The notes under the pieces: model-generated
Database searches by the model: none
What the model was told of the DNA's origin: nothing
Seen by the model: only the letters and a program-made list of their open reading frames with translations
Part shown: in pieces, positions 46,801-58,374 of the stretch
Layout: each line of letters opens with the position of its first letter
How positions within the stretch are numbered: the stretch's first letter is position 1
Made by a program: the position numbers and the translations under genes
NCBI GenBank assembly: GCA_950097015.1
Contig: CATNEN010000002.1
Coordinates: 5,797,001-5,861,000, forward strand
DNA length: 64,000 nt
From: Macrostomum hystrix
Lineage: Eukaryota > Platyhelminthes > Macrostomidae
Direction of reading: 5' to 3'

Positions 46801-49800
46801 GGCATCTCCTGACACATCATGGCATCTCCTGACACATCATGGTATCTCCAGACACATCATGGCATCTCCTGACACATCACGGCATCTCCTGACACATCAG
46901 AACGTCTCCTGACGCATCAGAACCTCTCCTGACACATCACGGCATCTCCTGACACATCATGGCATCTCCTGACACATCATGGCATCTCCTGACACATCAG
47001 GGCATCTCCTGACACATCATGGCATCTCCTGACACATCATGGCATCTCCTGACACATCACGGCATCTCCTGACACATCATGTCATCTCCTGACACATCAG
47101 AACGTCTCCTGACGCATCAGAACCTCTCCTGACACATCACGGCATCTCCTGACACATCATGGCATCTCCTGACACATCATGGCATCTCCTGACACATCAT
47201 GGCATCTCCTGACACATCAGGGCATCTCCTGACACATCATGGCATCTCCTGACACATCATGGCATCTCCTGACACATCACGGCATCTCCTGACACATCAT
47301 GTCATCTCCTGACACATCAGAACGTCTCCTGACGCATCAGAACCTCTCCTGACACATCACGGCATCTCCTGACACATCATGGCATCTCCTGACACATCAT
47401 GGCATCTCCTGACACATCATGGCATCTCCTGAGACATCATGGCATCTCCTGACACATCATGGCATCTCCTGACACATCATGGTATCTCCTGACACATCAT
47501 GGCATCTCCTGACACATGGTATCTCCTGACTCATCATGGCATCTCCTGACAAACCATGGCATCTCCTGACACATCATGGTATCTCCTGACACATCACGGC
47601 ATCTCCTGACACATCATGGCATCTCCTGACAAATCATGGCATCTCCTGACACATCATGGCATCTCCTGACACATCATGGCATCTCCTGACTCATCATGGT
47701 ATCTCCTGAGACATCATGGCATCTCCTGACAAATCATGGCATCTCCTGACACATCATGGCATCTCCTGACACATCATGGCATCTCCTGACACATGGCATC
47801 TCCTGACACATCATGGCATCTCCTGACACATGGCATCTCCTGACACATCATGGCATCTCCTGACACATAATGGCATCTCCTGACACATCATGGCATCTCC
47901 TGACACATGGCTTCTCCTGATACATCATGGCATCTCCTGACACATCATGACATCTCCTGTCACATCATGGTATCTCCAGACACATCATGGCATCTACTGA
48001 CACATCATGGCGTCTCCTGACACATCATGGTATCTCCAGACACATCATGGCATCTCCTGACACATCACGGCATCTCCTGACACATCATGGCATCTCCTGA
48101 CACATCATGGTATCTCCAGACACATCATGGCATCTCCTGACACATCACGGCATCTCCTGACACATCAGAACGTCTCCTGACGCATCAGAACCTCTCCTGA
48201 CACATCACGGCATCTCCTGACACATCATGGCATCTCCTGACACATCATGGCATCTCCTGACACATCAGGGCATCTCCTGACACATCATGGCATCTCCTGA
48301 CACATCATGGCATCTCCTGACACATCACGGCATCTCCTGACACATCATGTCATCTCCTGACACATCAGAACGTCTCCTGACGCATCAGAACCTCTCCTGA
48401 CACATCACGGCATCTCCTGACACATCATGGCATCTCCTGACACATCATGGCATCTCCTGACACATCATGGCATCTCCTGAGACATCATGGCATCTCCTGA
48501 CACATCATGGCATCTCCTGACACATCATGGTATCTCCTGACACATCATGGCATCTCCTGACACATGGCATCTCCTGACAAACCATGGCATCTCCTGACAC
48601 ATCATGGCATCTCCTGACACATCACGGCATCTCCTGACACATCATGGCATCTCCTGACACATCATGGCATCTCCTGACTCATCATGGTATCTCCTGAGAC
48701 ATCATGGCATCTCCTGACAAATCATGGCATCTCCTGACACATCATGGCATCTCCTGACACATCATGGCATCTCCTGACACATGGCATCTCCTGACACATC
48801 ATGGCATCTCCTGACACATAATGGCATCTCCTGACACATCATGGCATCTCCTGACACATGGCATCTCCTGATACATCATGGCATCTCCTGACACATCATG
48901 ACATCTCCTGTCACATTATGGTATCTCCAGACACATCATGGCATCTACTGACACATCATGGCGTCTCCTGACACATCATGGTATCTCCAGACACATCATG
49001 GCATCTCCTGACACATCACGGCATCTCCTGACACATCATGGCATCTCCTGACACATCATGGTATCTCCAGACACATCATGGCATCTCCTGACACATCACG
49101 GCATCTCCTGACACATCATGGCATCTCCTGACACATCATGGTATCTCCTGACACATCATGGCATCTCCTGACACATCATGGCGTCTCCTGACACATCATG
49201 GTATCTCCAGACACATCATGGCATCTCCTGAAACATCACTGCATCTCCTGACACATCATGGCATCTCCTGACACATCATGGTATCTCCAGACACATCATG
49301 GCATCTCCTGACACATCACGGCATCTCCTGACACATCATGGCATCTCCTGACACATCATGGCATCTCCTGACACATCATGGTATCTCCTGACACATCATG
49401 GCATCTCCTGACACAAGACAGTGAATCAGTGAATCTAGAAGCAGTTGAACAAGTACCTTTTGTCATTAAGCAGTTGTTTGAAGCAGGCGTCACCCTTAGC
49501 TTCATCGTAGCTGTTCAAGCGAGAGGCAGAAGCCTTCAACCATGCCTTCGCGTCCTCGGCGCTGTCTCGACCAGCTTCAGCAGATGATCCGGTAGGTTCA
49601 AGCTGACGCCAGCGAAATCTGGCCTGGCCGAGCAGTTTATGAACAATGCGGTTCATTGGTAGGCAAATTCTCCTGTAGGTGTCTGCGTCATAGCCACCGG
49701 AGCTGCCACTTCTACCAGCGGAAGTGGTCGCTACTCGAAACTGGAAACCTTCCATGGACTTCTTTATTCCTTCGATGGAGCGACGAAACTCAACGGCTGC

Positions 49801-50055
49801 CGATTCGCCACCGCACGAGTCGGCGAGTCGTCGCTCAGCCTCCAGGATTGTCTTTGGCGCAGCTGCGAATATCTGGAAGGCTATCGCAGCTCCGAAATAT
49901 CCGTCGGCATCCAGTTTGTGCGAGTTTCTGGCGAAGAACTCCGACAGGCGAGCCAGCGAGTCAGCCGCAGCGCAGACCGCACTGGCACTCGCCCGGTGGA
50001 CCAGCGAGGACAGAAGTGCGAGGCACAAAAGTTTCCACATTCCAAGCTTTGCCAT
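40818..50055 (-). CDS. C16orf89: secreted C16orf89/DUF4735 family protein
   Basis: Five minus-strand exons join with matching phases: 50055-49457, 43052-42989, 42668-42521, 41925-41734 and 40882-40818, giving 355 residues, close to the human protein. A signal peptide is clear (MAKLGMWKLLCLALLSSLVH). Later landmarks are GIGYTLTHQLMFWVAAID, the Cys-containing VDCSFVSSACHQALKEHKK, VLCGILGYRDFF, a GCYREEQY segment and the terminal ICSSHTSGLAAAYFALFLRA. In the family these correspond to the TLTHQ, CG--G and CSSH-T blocks. The function of the family is unknown; the vertebrate protein is secreted and thyroid-enriched. Intron 1 (6.4 kb) is almost entirely a 20-bp satellite; introns 2, 3 and 4 also hold tandem repeats. 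The start lies 16 nt after an acceptor (GCATGCAG). The family name rests on motif memory. Confidence 0.83.
41060..41665 (+). repeat. 26-bp minisatellite in C16orf89-like intron 4
   Basis: About 23 units with GGAATAGAACCAAATGGGAT and ATTTAG. It fills most of the intron between exons 5 and 4. Confidence 0.96.
41950..42350 (+). repeat. degenerate repeat in C16orf89-like intron 3
   Basis: Imperfect TGGGATAATTGGGATAAGAA-type units of about 20-35 bp; clearly decayed compared with the other arrays. Confidence 0.7.
42715..42925 (+). repeat. 21-bp minisatellite in C16orf89-like intron 2
   Basis: About nine units of CGGCTCAACTAGAAATCCCC plus CA, some shortened. Confidence 0.93.
43135..49425 (+). repeat. 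6.3-kb 20-bp satellite filling C16orf89-like intron 1
   Basis: About 310 units of ATGGCATCTCCTGACACATC. Variants (ACGG, AGGG, AGAACCTC, TGTC, GTATCTCCAG, shortened ACACATGG) recur in the same order in blocks of roughly 1-2 kb. For example the CTCATCATGG / CAAACCATGG pair occurs near 44640, 45655 and 47530, so long segments were duplicated. It is the largest structure in the window. Confidence 0.98.
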
Positions 50056-50500
50056 TCTGTTCTCTCTGAGTCTGCATGCGGGTCTACCTGAGCTTAATAA
50101 TAGCTTCAATCTTTCTGTGCATTCTGAGTGTGTCACACGAGAATAGACTGGGTTAAACTCAAGCATATTCCACCACCATTCTAATGGTTTCGAGAAGAAT
50201 AAAGAAAATTTTGGCAATGGAATTTTGGCATTGGTCTTGAGAGCCTAATTTACTCTCTCACGCAGGTAAAAATGGTGTACATTGCTGTCCTCTGAAATTG
50301 AGAAACTTTTCTAACTTGGTTTTGTTATAATTCATCCAGAGTTTAATGAGCCCGCGAGAAGAAAATACGGAAACGATGTGACCACACTGCCACGACAGTC
50401 TCACTACAACTCACATTCGGTTTCTGACAAACGGAAATAAACAAATCTTGCCTATTTAACTAGTTAACTTCTATTTTCAAGAAACTTAATACTCGTAATA
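50056..50500. other. upstream region of the C16orf89-like gene
   Basis: It contains the acceptor-like GCATGCAG (minus strand, 50073-50072) and an in-frame upstream extension without convincing coding character. No core promoter was recognised. Confidence 0.4.
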
Positions 50501-50504
50501 TTAA

Positions 50505-50905
50505 TAATTAATATTGACACTAGACCCAAGGGCCAGTGCAGGTGTTGTGTGTCAGGCACACTAGCAGGTGGGGACAGCACACCTAATGTACTCCCCGGCT
50601 CTCTCGGACACCGGTTGACAGCCGATGTGTCAGCAATGGAATTTATTTTTTCCAAACATATCGGCAGCATCCAAACCCCACTTAATTGCCGCACAGAACT
50701 GCTTTATTCCACGCCAGCCGGAATTATTATTGCCCGACGAAATGTCGGTACTCATTTGCAGCTGAGTAGACAGCGTGCAAATCAGGGCAAAGCAGCTTGC
50801 CAAAGGCTGCACGACTAGGTTGGGATTCGAACCCAGGACCATCTCATCCAGAGTCCGACACCTTACTGACTGAGCTATCCGCCCATGTAAGTTAAGAAAC
50901 TTACA
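50505..50905 (-). repeat. SINE family C
   Basis: On the minus strand a tRNA-like head (GGCGGATAGCTCAGTCAGTA, box B GGGTTCGAATCCC) is followed by a body of about 300 bp ending in TTGGGTCTAGTGTCAATATT. The end motif GGGTCTAGTGTCA is shared with SINE family B. Confidence 0.72.
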
Positions 50906-50994
50906 TGGAATTCAATGTGACGATTGCCATCGATTAGTGTTGCCAGCACATATAAAGTATGATGGTGACTTACCTAATTCACCTTTATCGTGAA

Positions 50995-51285
50995 AAGGGT
51001 TGTAGCCTAATGGTTAGAGCATCGGATTATCAACTTGAAGGTCGGGGGTTCGACTCCGGACTCTGCTGGAACAATAAGCCAGACAACTTAACTCTAGATA
51101 TTGCTTGAGTTCACCCAGCTGTTAAATGGGTACCAGCATTAGCTGGGGGTAATTTAAGTGTGGGTGTGGCGTCCCGCCAGTCCATGGACTGAACAGCCGT
51201 ACGCAGCCTTCAAATAGCTGCGGCTGTGTGCTGCTCATGTGGCTTAATTGGGGCAGGTGTAATCAATTATTATTATCATAATAAA
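50995..51285 (+). repeat. SINE family A, most complete copy
   Basis: Head TAGCCTAATGGTTAG with box B GGTTCGACTCC, body with CACCCAGCTGTTAAATGGGT, CAGTCCATGGACTGAACAGC and an AATTATTATTATC tail. Confidence 0.85.
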
Positions 51286-51586
51286 GAACAATAAAAGTAC
51301 ATGATTTTTTCCATGAACTGTGCTAGAAAATCCTTCTCTGCATCCTAGTTATACTCGTTTTATAAATAAAAAAGCATAAATATAAATATTTCAAAATTGT
51401 GAACATTGATTGCCACAGAGCTGAGTTTGACCTGAACAACATCGCGGAGGTAGAGACTGTTTGGATTTAAGCTGGGAAGCTAAGAATCAGCCAATCATAG
51501 AAAAGCTTCAGTTTCTAGGAAAGCAAGTGTTATTGGTTGCAGTTTAAACAGAATCAGAAGCAGCCAGATGTTCACTACGCATCAGC

Positions 51587-54500
51587 CTACAGCACCAGCG
51601 CCTTCAGCAGTCGCTGCTGAATGCATCGGCACCATTGCCGACTTTCCAGCTCGTGCGCGCAACGCAGTCGCAGCATCTCTTTGCGGTCGCCTCGGCCTGA
51701 GAACTGCAGGCAAACCTCACCTGCATGAGCAATGGGATATTGATCTTTTGCTACAGACTATAAGCTGTTCGAGTCAAACCTCACCCTCCTCGACACCCAC
51801 CCCATTTTCTAACTATTAAAAAAAGCTAAGCCCATTTTCTCACCCTCCGTAATAACCACCCCATTCTTTAACCTTACATCAGCCACTCAATTCTCTAACC
51901 ATCTACGATGCACACCCTATTTTCTAACCATGAAGGACACCCGCCCCATTCTCTAACCATGAAGGACGCCCACCCCATTTTCTAACCATGAAGGACGCCC
52001 ACCCCATTCTCTAACCATGAAGGACGCCCTCCCCATTCTCTAACCTTTAACGAGAACACCCCATTTTATAACCATCTAAAACACACCCAATTTTATAAGC
52101 ATCTAAAACACCCACCCCATTTTATAACCATCGAAAACACCAACCCCAATTTATAGCCATCTAAAACATCCAGCCGATTTAAAAAAACATCAAAAATACC
52201 CACCCCATTTTCTAACCATCAGCGACGCCCACCCCATCAACGACACCCACCTCACTCCTTGTCCTAACCCCACCAAGTTTTCTTATTGGCTGAACTAAAC
52301 CAATTTCAACCGGACCTACACGGCGCCCCCTGCGGCACGGTGCAGCAGGTGATTTTTTGTGTCGCAATTGGCTCCCTAATCAGGGCCAGTGGCTCGTGAT
52401 CTGAACTGAATCTGGGCTGCGCCATCAGCAGCAGGTCGGCGAATAGGAAGGCCTGGCAGAGGCTAATGCGGCCGGCCTCCACCAGGGAGACGGTTCCCGA
52501 CTGGGCGAGCGAGGCCAGGGAACGGCAGAACACGCGGCTGTTGTGCGAGAAGTGTAAATGCGGTCCAGGCGTGGGAGCGACCTGCTGCTGCTGCTGCTGC
52601 TGCTGCTGAGGCAACGGCTGGGATGGACTAGGAAGAGCTGACGCCGAACTGGAGGGCACGGAGCTCGCCTGTTTTTTGGGGTTGACGAGAAGGATAAGAG
52701 GCCAAACAATTGCCAGGCAAAAACTAGGATTTCTCGGAAACTAGAAATTTTCCTCACAATATCATAGAGCGACTTCACATCCCGTCGAATGCTGCCACCA
52801 CAGCCTGAGCCTCCGCTGACAGCTGCCGCAGCTGCCGCCACGGTCGACAACGCCGCCGATGTAGTCGCCGACGGCAGCAGGGTAGTCGGCGGCAGCGGCG
52901 GCCGCGTCAGCGGCAGGCTGGGACTCTTTGCCACTGGCCGCGGCCGCCCCAGCTCCAAGCGGACCTTCGACTCTGAGGAGCCGCTGGCGCAGACGCCGCT
53001 GCCGCGCAGGAGGCGCACAACAACCTCGTTGCTGGCATGGAACACGCCGACGTTGTCAACGCTGACGATGTAGTCGCCGGCTCTAACTCCAGCCGCGTCA
53101 GCGGGACTTCGGCGTTCGACTTTGCTGATGTGGCAGGGCGCTGAGCCGGAGACGGTGAAGCCGAGGCCGCTGTGGCGAGGTCGACGAATCACCACCGACT
53201 TCAGGTCGAAGCCATTGCCGCTGACCGTGCCAACGGAGGTTGAGCCCTGCCGATCAGGCACTGGCGGCGGTTGAGGCAACAGCGGTGGAGGCGGCGGTGG
53301 AAGCGGGAGCGGCTGCTGGTTTGTTCTCGTCATCTCGTTCATCAGGGTGTACCAGGCATTTAACTGTTTATAAAAATTTGGCTAACTGTCGTTTACGTTT
53401 TTCGATACATATCGGTTGTTGCCTAATTTATACTACCAATTTTTTACTCAGTCAAATAAATTGTCTTCTTATTTGCGTCTTTTATGTTTTTAATTTTTTC
53501 CAAGCATTTTAATATGATTCCTTGTGGCTAGAAAATCGTACTACTCATTTAATTTCAAAAGTTAGTAGTATCGAACGTACCTTGCTACTAAATACCAGGC
53601 CTTTCAGAGGAAATGTGAGACAGCCGAGAAATTCAGAAAATCTGCAAAGGTTTTTTAAAGGTGAGCAGTTGTAATTAGCAGGCGGTAATTTTCTGGTTTA
53701 AGCGTTGCCAAATGTGCCTTACCCCTCTCTGTCCAGCTGGTTCCACACAGATACAAGCAGATTTTTCCCATCTAAACTTTCCCCTGGCCGCAGCGGCAGG
53801 TTCATTGCGAAGCGTCTGTCGAACAGCGGAAAATCCGTGTCCGGCACAATGGCCGTCTGGCACTTCTCGCCGCTGCGTCTGCCTTCGGGATAGAAGCTGA
53901 CCTGGAATCGAATTTCAGGAGTGCCTATTCAAAAATTACATATTTGAAATAATCTATTAAAACAAAATTTTTTGGTTATTACTCGAACAAAGCTGTTACA
54001 CTTCTTGCCCCGCTCCGAGCGAAGATTCCTGGCTTCAATTACTAAAAATAAATTTTAATGCGAATTATTTTAATAATTGCATGGTACCAGAAAACCTTAA
54101 CAAATCGGCGGTTTAATCATTGTTAACCAGCTCTTTGATCCACCGCCATAATTAAACAGCTCTTTGATCCACCGCCTTAATATACCAGCTCTTTGATCCA
54201 CCGCCTTAATATACCAGCTCTTTGATCCACCGCCTTAATATACCAGCTCTTTGATCCACCGCCTTAATTAACCAGCTCTTGATCCACCGCCGTAATTAAC
54301 CAGCTCTTGATCCACCGCCATCACAACCAGCTCTTGATCCACCGCCATCACAACCAGCTCTTGATCCACCGCCATCACAACCAGCTCTTTGATCCACCGC
54401 CGTCACAACCAGCTCTTGATCCACCGCCATCACAACCAGCTCTTGATCCACCGCCATCACAACCAGCTCTTGATCCACCGCCATCACAACCAGCTCTTGA

Positions 54501-55108
54501 TCCACCGCCATCACAATCAGCTCTTGATCCACCGCCATCACAATCAGCTCTTGATCCACCGCCATCACAACCAGCTCTTGATCCACCGCCGTCACAACCA
54601 GCTCTTGATCCATCGCCATCACAACCAGCTCTTGATCCACCGCCATCACAATCAGCTCTTGATCCACCGCCATCACAACCAGCTCTTGATCCACCGTCAG
54701 CAGTTCCAGTTTTCTGCTTGTGCAAGCAGCAAGCATTGTACAGAAGCAGTGCTAAAATCACGAACTTGTAAAAGACACATGAAAGTGCATGAATTTCCCT
54801 GTAATAAATGCCACTCACTGTGAACCGTCAGCTGTTTGTCAGTGCAGCTGGTTGACAATTTGATTTCAGCATCTGAAATTTGAAATTCACAATATTGTGG
54901 CCTCATTGCTTTTACAAGTAAGTGTTTTCATTTAAGCAACAGTTGCTAAGTGTATCTAAATTTCAAACCTTCAAGATGGGACACAGAAATTAGAGAGCTA
55001 AAAAGTTCAAATTTCCCATTGTAGTCTGTAAATTCATGGCCCAAAACAATTTATTGGAGATGCAAGATCTTGAATCACTGTAAGAGTTACCCGATTACTT
55101 ACTTGCAG

Positions 55109-55197
<89 letters not shown>

Positions 55198-55499
55198 GAA
55201 GTTGCCAATAAACCATTTCCGAGAACCAATTTATCGAGATCGAGTATCTCAAGGAGTATGCCTAAACTATTTCCCTAGCAACTGACTAAAAAAGCTAAAT
55301 CTAATTTCAGTAACAGCTCTCTTCACATTTCCGCGCCATTTTTTATCAAATCTCTACTTTGAGAGCACAGCCTGCTCAGAGGAATGAAGTGAGGAAATTG
55401 TGCTCCTTATTTCCCCAGGCGAAAGGCACAGAAATTCAATTTCGCCACTTGCTGGAAATTCACCACAACTGTAGGAATCCCATTTCTCCTGTAGGACTT
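51587..55499 (-). CDS. C2-PDZ-PH domain protein (core exons)
   Basis: Minus-strand exons 54872-54819, 54041-53983, 53901-53723, 53641-53581, 53363-52758, 52668-52320 and 51720-51587 (stop TAG) join with correct phases throughout. An exon at 55499-55464 also fits. The first four and the start of the fifth form a C2 domain: EIKLSTSCTDKQLTV, IIEARNLRSERGKKCNSF, VSFYPEGRR, DFPLFDRRFAMNLPL, LLVSVWNQLD, EFLGCLTFPLKG and WYTLMNE. After a polyproline stretch comes a PDZ domain (SVVIRRPRHSGLGFTVSG, then SPADAAGVRAGDYIVSVD). After a polyQ comes a PH-like domain (GRISLCQAFLFADLLLMAQ ... REMPTY-free end LESRQWCRCIQQRLLKAL). Such proteins usually scaffold membrane signalling. The PDZ resembles RGS12-type PDZs, but no RGS or GAP domain follows. 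No known family assignment is claimed. Confidence 0.8.
51785..52262 (+). repeat. degenerate 25-30-bp minisatellite in the last intron of the C2-PDZ-PH gene
   Basis: Units such as ACCATGAAGGACGCCCACCC with CATTTTCTA recur about 17 times with indels. Confidence 0.9.
52583..52608 (-). repeat. CAG microsatellite encoding polyQ in the C2-PDZ-PH protein
   Basis: About nine CTG triplets on the plus strand encode nine Gln between the PDZ and PH-like domains. Confidence 0.9.
54105..54700 (+). repeat. 27-bp minisatellite in an intron of the C2-PDZ-PH gene
   Basis: About 22 units of CAGCTCTTGATCCACCGCCA plus TCACAAC. The period of nine codons keeps proline-rich (LDPPPSQPA) and other frames open on both strands, which are artefacts. 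Confidence 0.96.
55103..55198 (+). repeat. (TTAC)n microsatellite
   Basis: About 23 uninterrupted TTAC units, nearly perfect. Confidence 0.98.
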
Positions 55500-55689
55500 C
55501 TGTCGTCGAAAGATAATTTTTTATCCCAAAAAATGTGAGGAGAAAAAAGTAATTTGTGCCTCGCTCCTTAAACAGTTGCGCCCGCCAAAACAAAAATTAT
55601 TATGCCTAAGAAATATCTGAAATGACTAAATTACACATTTCTGATCGACCACAGGACTGCAGAATCTCTCAGATTTGACACCTTTGACT

Positions 55690-56145
55690 TCCTGACACTT
55701 TCTAAACCTGACACTTTTGAATCCCTGACACTTGACTTCCTGACACTTTTGACTTCCTGACACTTTTGACTTCCTGACACTTTTGACTTCCTGACACTTT
55801 TGACTTCCTGACACTTTGACTTCGTGACACTTTTGACTTCCTGACACTTTTGACTTCCTGACACTTTTGACTTCGATCGTGACACTTTTCACTTCCTGAC
55901 ACTTTTGATGTCCTGACACTTTTGACTCCCTGACAATTTGGACTTCCTGACACTTTTGACTTCGTGACACTTTTGACTTCCTGACACTTTTGACTTCGTG
56001 ACACTTTTGACTTCCTGACACTTTTGACTTCCTGACACTTTTGACTTCCTGAAACTTTTGAATCTGACTCTTTAGACTTCCTGACACTTTTGACTTCGTG
56101 ACACTTTTGACTTCCTGACACTTTTGCCTCCCTGAAGCTTTTGTC
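55690..56145 (+). repeat. 19-bp minisatellite
   Basis: About 23 units of TTTTGACTTCCTGACACTT with TTCGTG variants, between candidate 5' exons of the C2-PDZ-PH gene. Confidence 0.95.
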
Positions 56146-56246
56146 AAATCCTTTATTTTTCCTTAAACTCCAACAACCAGTGAAAAGCTAAAAAGCAAGC
56201 AGCTGCACTTTTCCATAATCATAAACTAATTTCTGGGTTCACTGAT

Positions 56247-56904
56247 TTAGCCTAGCTTATCAACCTGAAATAGTTCTTGTTTATTAATCTTGGATTCCCG
56301 AATGCTAAAGTACAAATAGGCGAACTCGGCTGCCGACTTGACAGCCACTGAGTGACACTTGACCTCTCCTGACTGATAACTGAAGATCACTTGGAACTTC
56401 TTTCTTATTTTCAGATTATCTTCAAGCATTAGTTCACTTTTTTATGCCATTGTTGTAGTTTCTACTCCTATTTAGGAATGCAAAATCAAAAACTAAAAAA
56501 TACGCTTTAAACAACTCTGGCAGCAAGGAGTACACGGTTTTACTGACCACTTGACTGAGGAGAGATGAGACACGGGAGAGATGAGACACGGGAGAGATGA
56601 GACACGGGAGAGATGAGACACGGGAGAGATGAGACACGGGAGAGATGAGACACGGGAGAGATGAGACACGGGAGAGATGAGACACGGGAGAGATGAGACA
56701 CGGGAGAGATGAGACACGGGAGAGATGAGACACGGGAGAGATTAGATAGAGGAGCGATGAGAGGTATGACTGATTAACTTTTAATCCCGCAGCTCATTAT
56801 CCAACTTCCGACCTGGTTTATCGGCACCAGGTTTAGCAGACAAACAATTCTTAGAATTCTCCGATGATGTTTCTGACACCACTGCCCTTGCCGCTGCTGT
56901 CCTG

Positions 56905-56957
<53 letters not shown>

Positions 56958-57224
56958 AGGTGACTGCAGCGGTGTACACGGGCTGCGTCGGACAGTCGGG
57001 CAGGCCGGTAGACCTGTGGGCCGTCCCACTGTCGCAGTGCAGCAGCCGCTACGACTCCTGGCTAAGCCGCAGTCCGAAGCTGTCGTGCTGGCAGCCTTGG
57101 CAGCGGCTGCGGCTGCGGCGGCGGCTGCGGCAGCTTTGTGAGTTGAAGTTGTGGCTGTCGACGCTGATGACAATGAACTTGCCGACCCCGAGAACAGCAG
57201 CTTCCAGCCACCGTTCAGCAGCAT
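56247..57224 (-). CDS. probable 5' exons of the C2-PDZ-PH gene
   Basis: On the minus strand the ATG at 57224 (MLLNGGWKLLFSGSASSL) opens a GC-rich frame with polyA, a run of 17-18 Gln and Ser-rich sequence, down to about 56815, where donor-like AAACCAG GTCGGA occurs. An acceptor (AAATTCTTCCAG) lies 30 nt before this ATG. A second candidate exon (about 56430-56262, KKFQVIFSYQSGEVKCHSVA) ends at a donor-like CTATTTCAG GTTGAT. Its sequence looks like part of a globular domain. I could not close the reading phase from here to the exon at 55499, so the link to the downstream C2 exons is inference from position and strand. Confidence 0.45.
56553..56757 (+). repeat. 16-bp minisatellite
   Basis: About twelve units of GAGATGAGACACGGGA, nearly perfect, between the two candidate 5' exons. 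Confidence 0.96.
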
Positions 57225-57251
57225 GCTAGCAGAAGCTTTTTCGCGCGACAA

Positions 57252-57890
57252 TGTCTGGAAGAATTTGACAGCAGTCGAACAAATTTCTTCTTTTTTTTTA
57301 AAAAAACGCAGAGAAAAGAGCGTCAGGTTGTGGTTTTAGGTTTATGGTGTGTCTGTGTGTGCATGGTTGATAAGGAGGGAAAGCTAAAAATGCTTCCATT
57401 GGCTGGCCTGACCCGAGAAAACCGGAGGAGAAACTTTCTCGCCCCTCCCCCCCAGCCCCATTAACAGATCTACCCGGAGCCCAGTTTTCGGTTCCTCGCT
57501 AATTACAGACTGGCTTTGCCCACTTGTAAAACCCAGTCCAGCCACTTGTCACTGCGCCGAGGAACTGCCGATCCACCGTCTTGAATTATTCGACTAATTT
57601 TTGGGGGGGGCAACAATGCCTGGCGATGTCTTTCGCTGCAGCTGCTTTTAGCAGCGGACCCTGTACGGTTGCGTCATGCGCCCATCTGGACTGATCATCA
57701 AGTCCAATTTGCAGACAACACTGTGTGTGTGTGTGTGTGTAGCCAATGAATCCACCTGGTTTAAAGAAACTATAGGGATATATTTGAGGTATTTAAAGCA
57801 TGGAAGCTTATCCTATCGGTGGGTGGGGTTAAATTTCTATGCTGGTACTGAAACATTATTCGCTACATAATCTTATTGAGACATTAAAGT
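57252..57890. other. upstream region of the C2-PDZ-PH gene
   Basis: It contains a T8/A8 tract, a G8 run (57603) and a (TG)n tract at about 57722. No convincing coding frame. Confidence 0.4.
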
Positions 57891-57897
57891 CCTGCAT

Positions 57898-58222
57898 TGG
57901 AACAGGTCTAAGGCGCTGGCCTCTCGCACCAAGGTCCTGGGCTCGATTCCGCGGCGCGCAGCCGGCATTTGGAGCGCAGCCGCAGAGAGAAGGCTTTGAG
58001 GGCTTGTCGTGCAATTTACGCCCTTGAAGGCCAACCTCCAAGGCGCAGTGAAATTGTACACTGCCTAATGAGTCAGGGCAGATGTACACACCTGTGTGAG
58101 CGTGTGCCTGCGTACATTATCTGTGTGCGTGTGTGCTCACAGATTTCGGCGAAATGGGCAGAATTGCCTCCTCGCTGGCTGCGGGTCCAGTGTCACCAAA
58201 TGCCATGTGCCATTGCCTACAA
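57898..58222 (+). repeat. SINE family B
   Basis: Forward copy of the element at 9255 and 16362: tRNA-like head (CTAAGGCGCTGGCCTCTCGC, box B GCTCGATTCC), body and end GGGTCCAGTGTCACCAAATG. Confidence 0.82.
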
Positions 58223-58374
58223 TAATTTATTTTTATAAGTCCCAGAACACAAAATAGACTAAAAAATCCAGTAGAAAAAAACTCATTTTTGATTCGCGAA
58301 AGCTTCGTCTTTGTTTCAACGCACATGCTAGACCTTTATTAGACTTTTTATCGGTTCTTGGAAATATAATCTAC

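Noticed and set aside
43135-49425. Regular 20-bp repeats resembling a CRISPR array
   Set aside because: Units are directly adjacent without unique spacers, the genome is eukaryotic and no cas genes are present.
50820-50895. Possible tRNA gene on the minus strand
   Set aside because: Box A and B are good, but it is followed by a SINE body and the acceptor stem does not pair; it is the head of SINE family C.
54307-54823. Proline-rich LDPPPSQPA repeat protein, collagen-like at first look
   Set aside because: It comes from the 27-bp intronic satellite on the strand opposite to the C2 exons; no start context or conserved flank.
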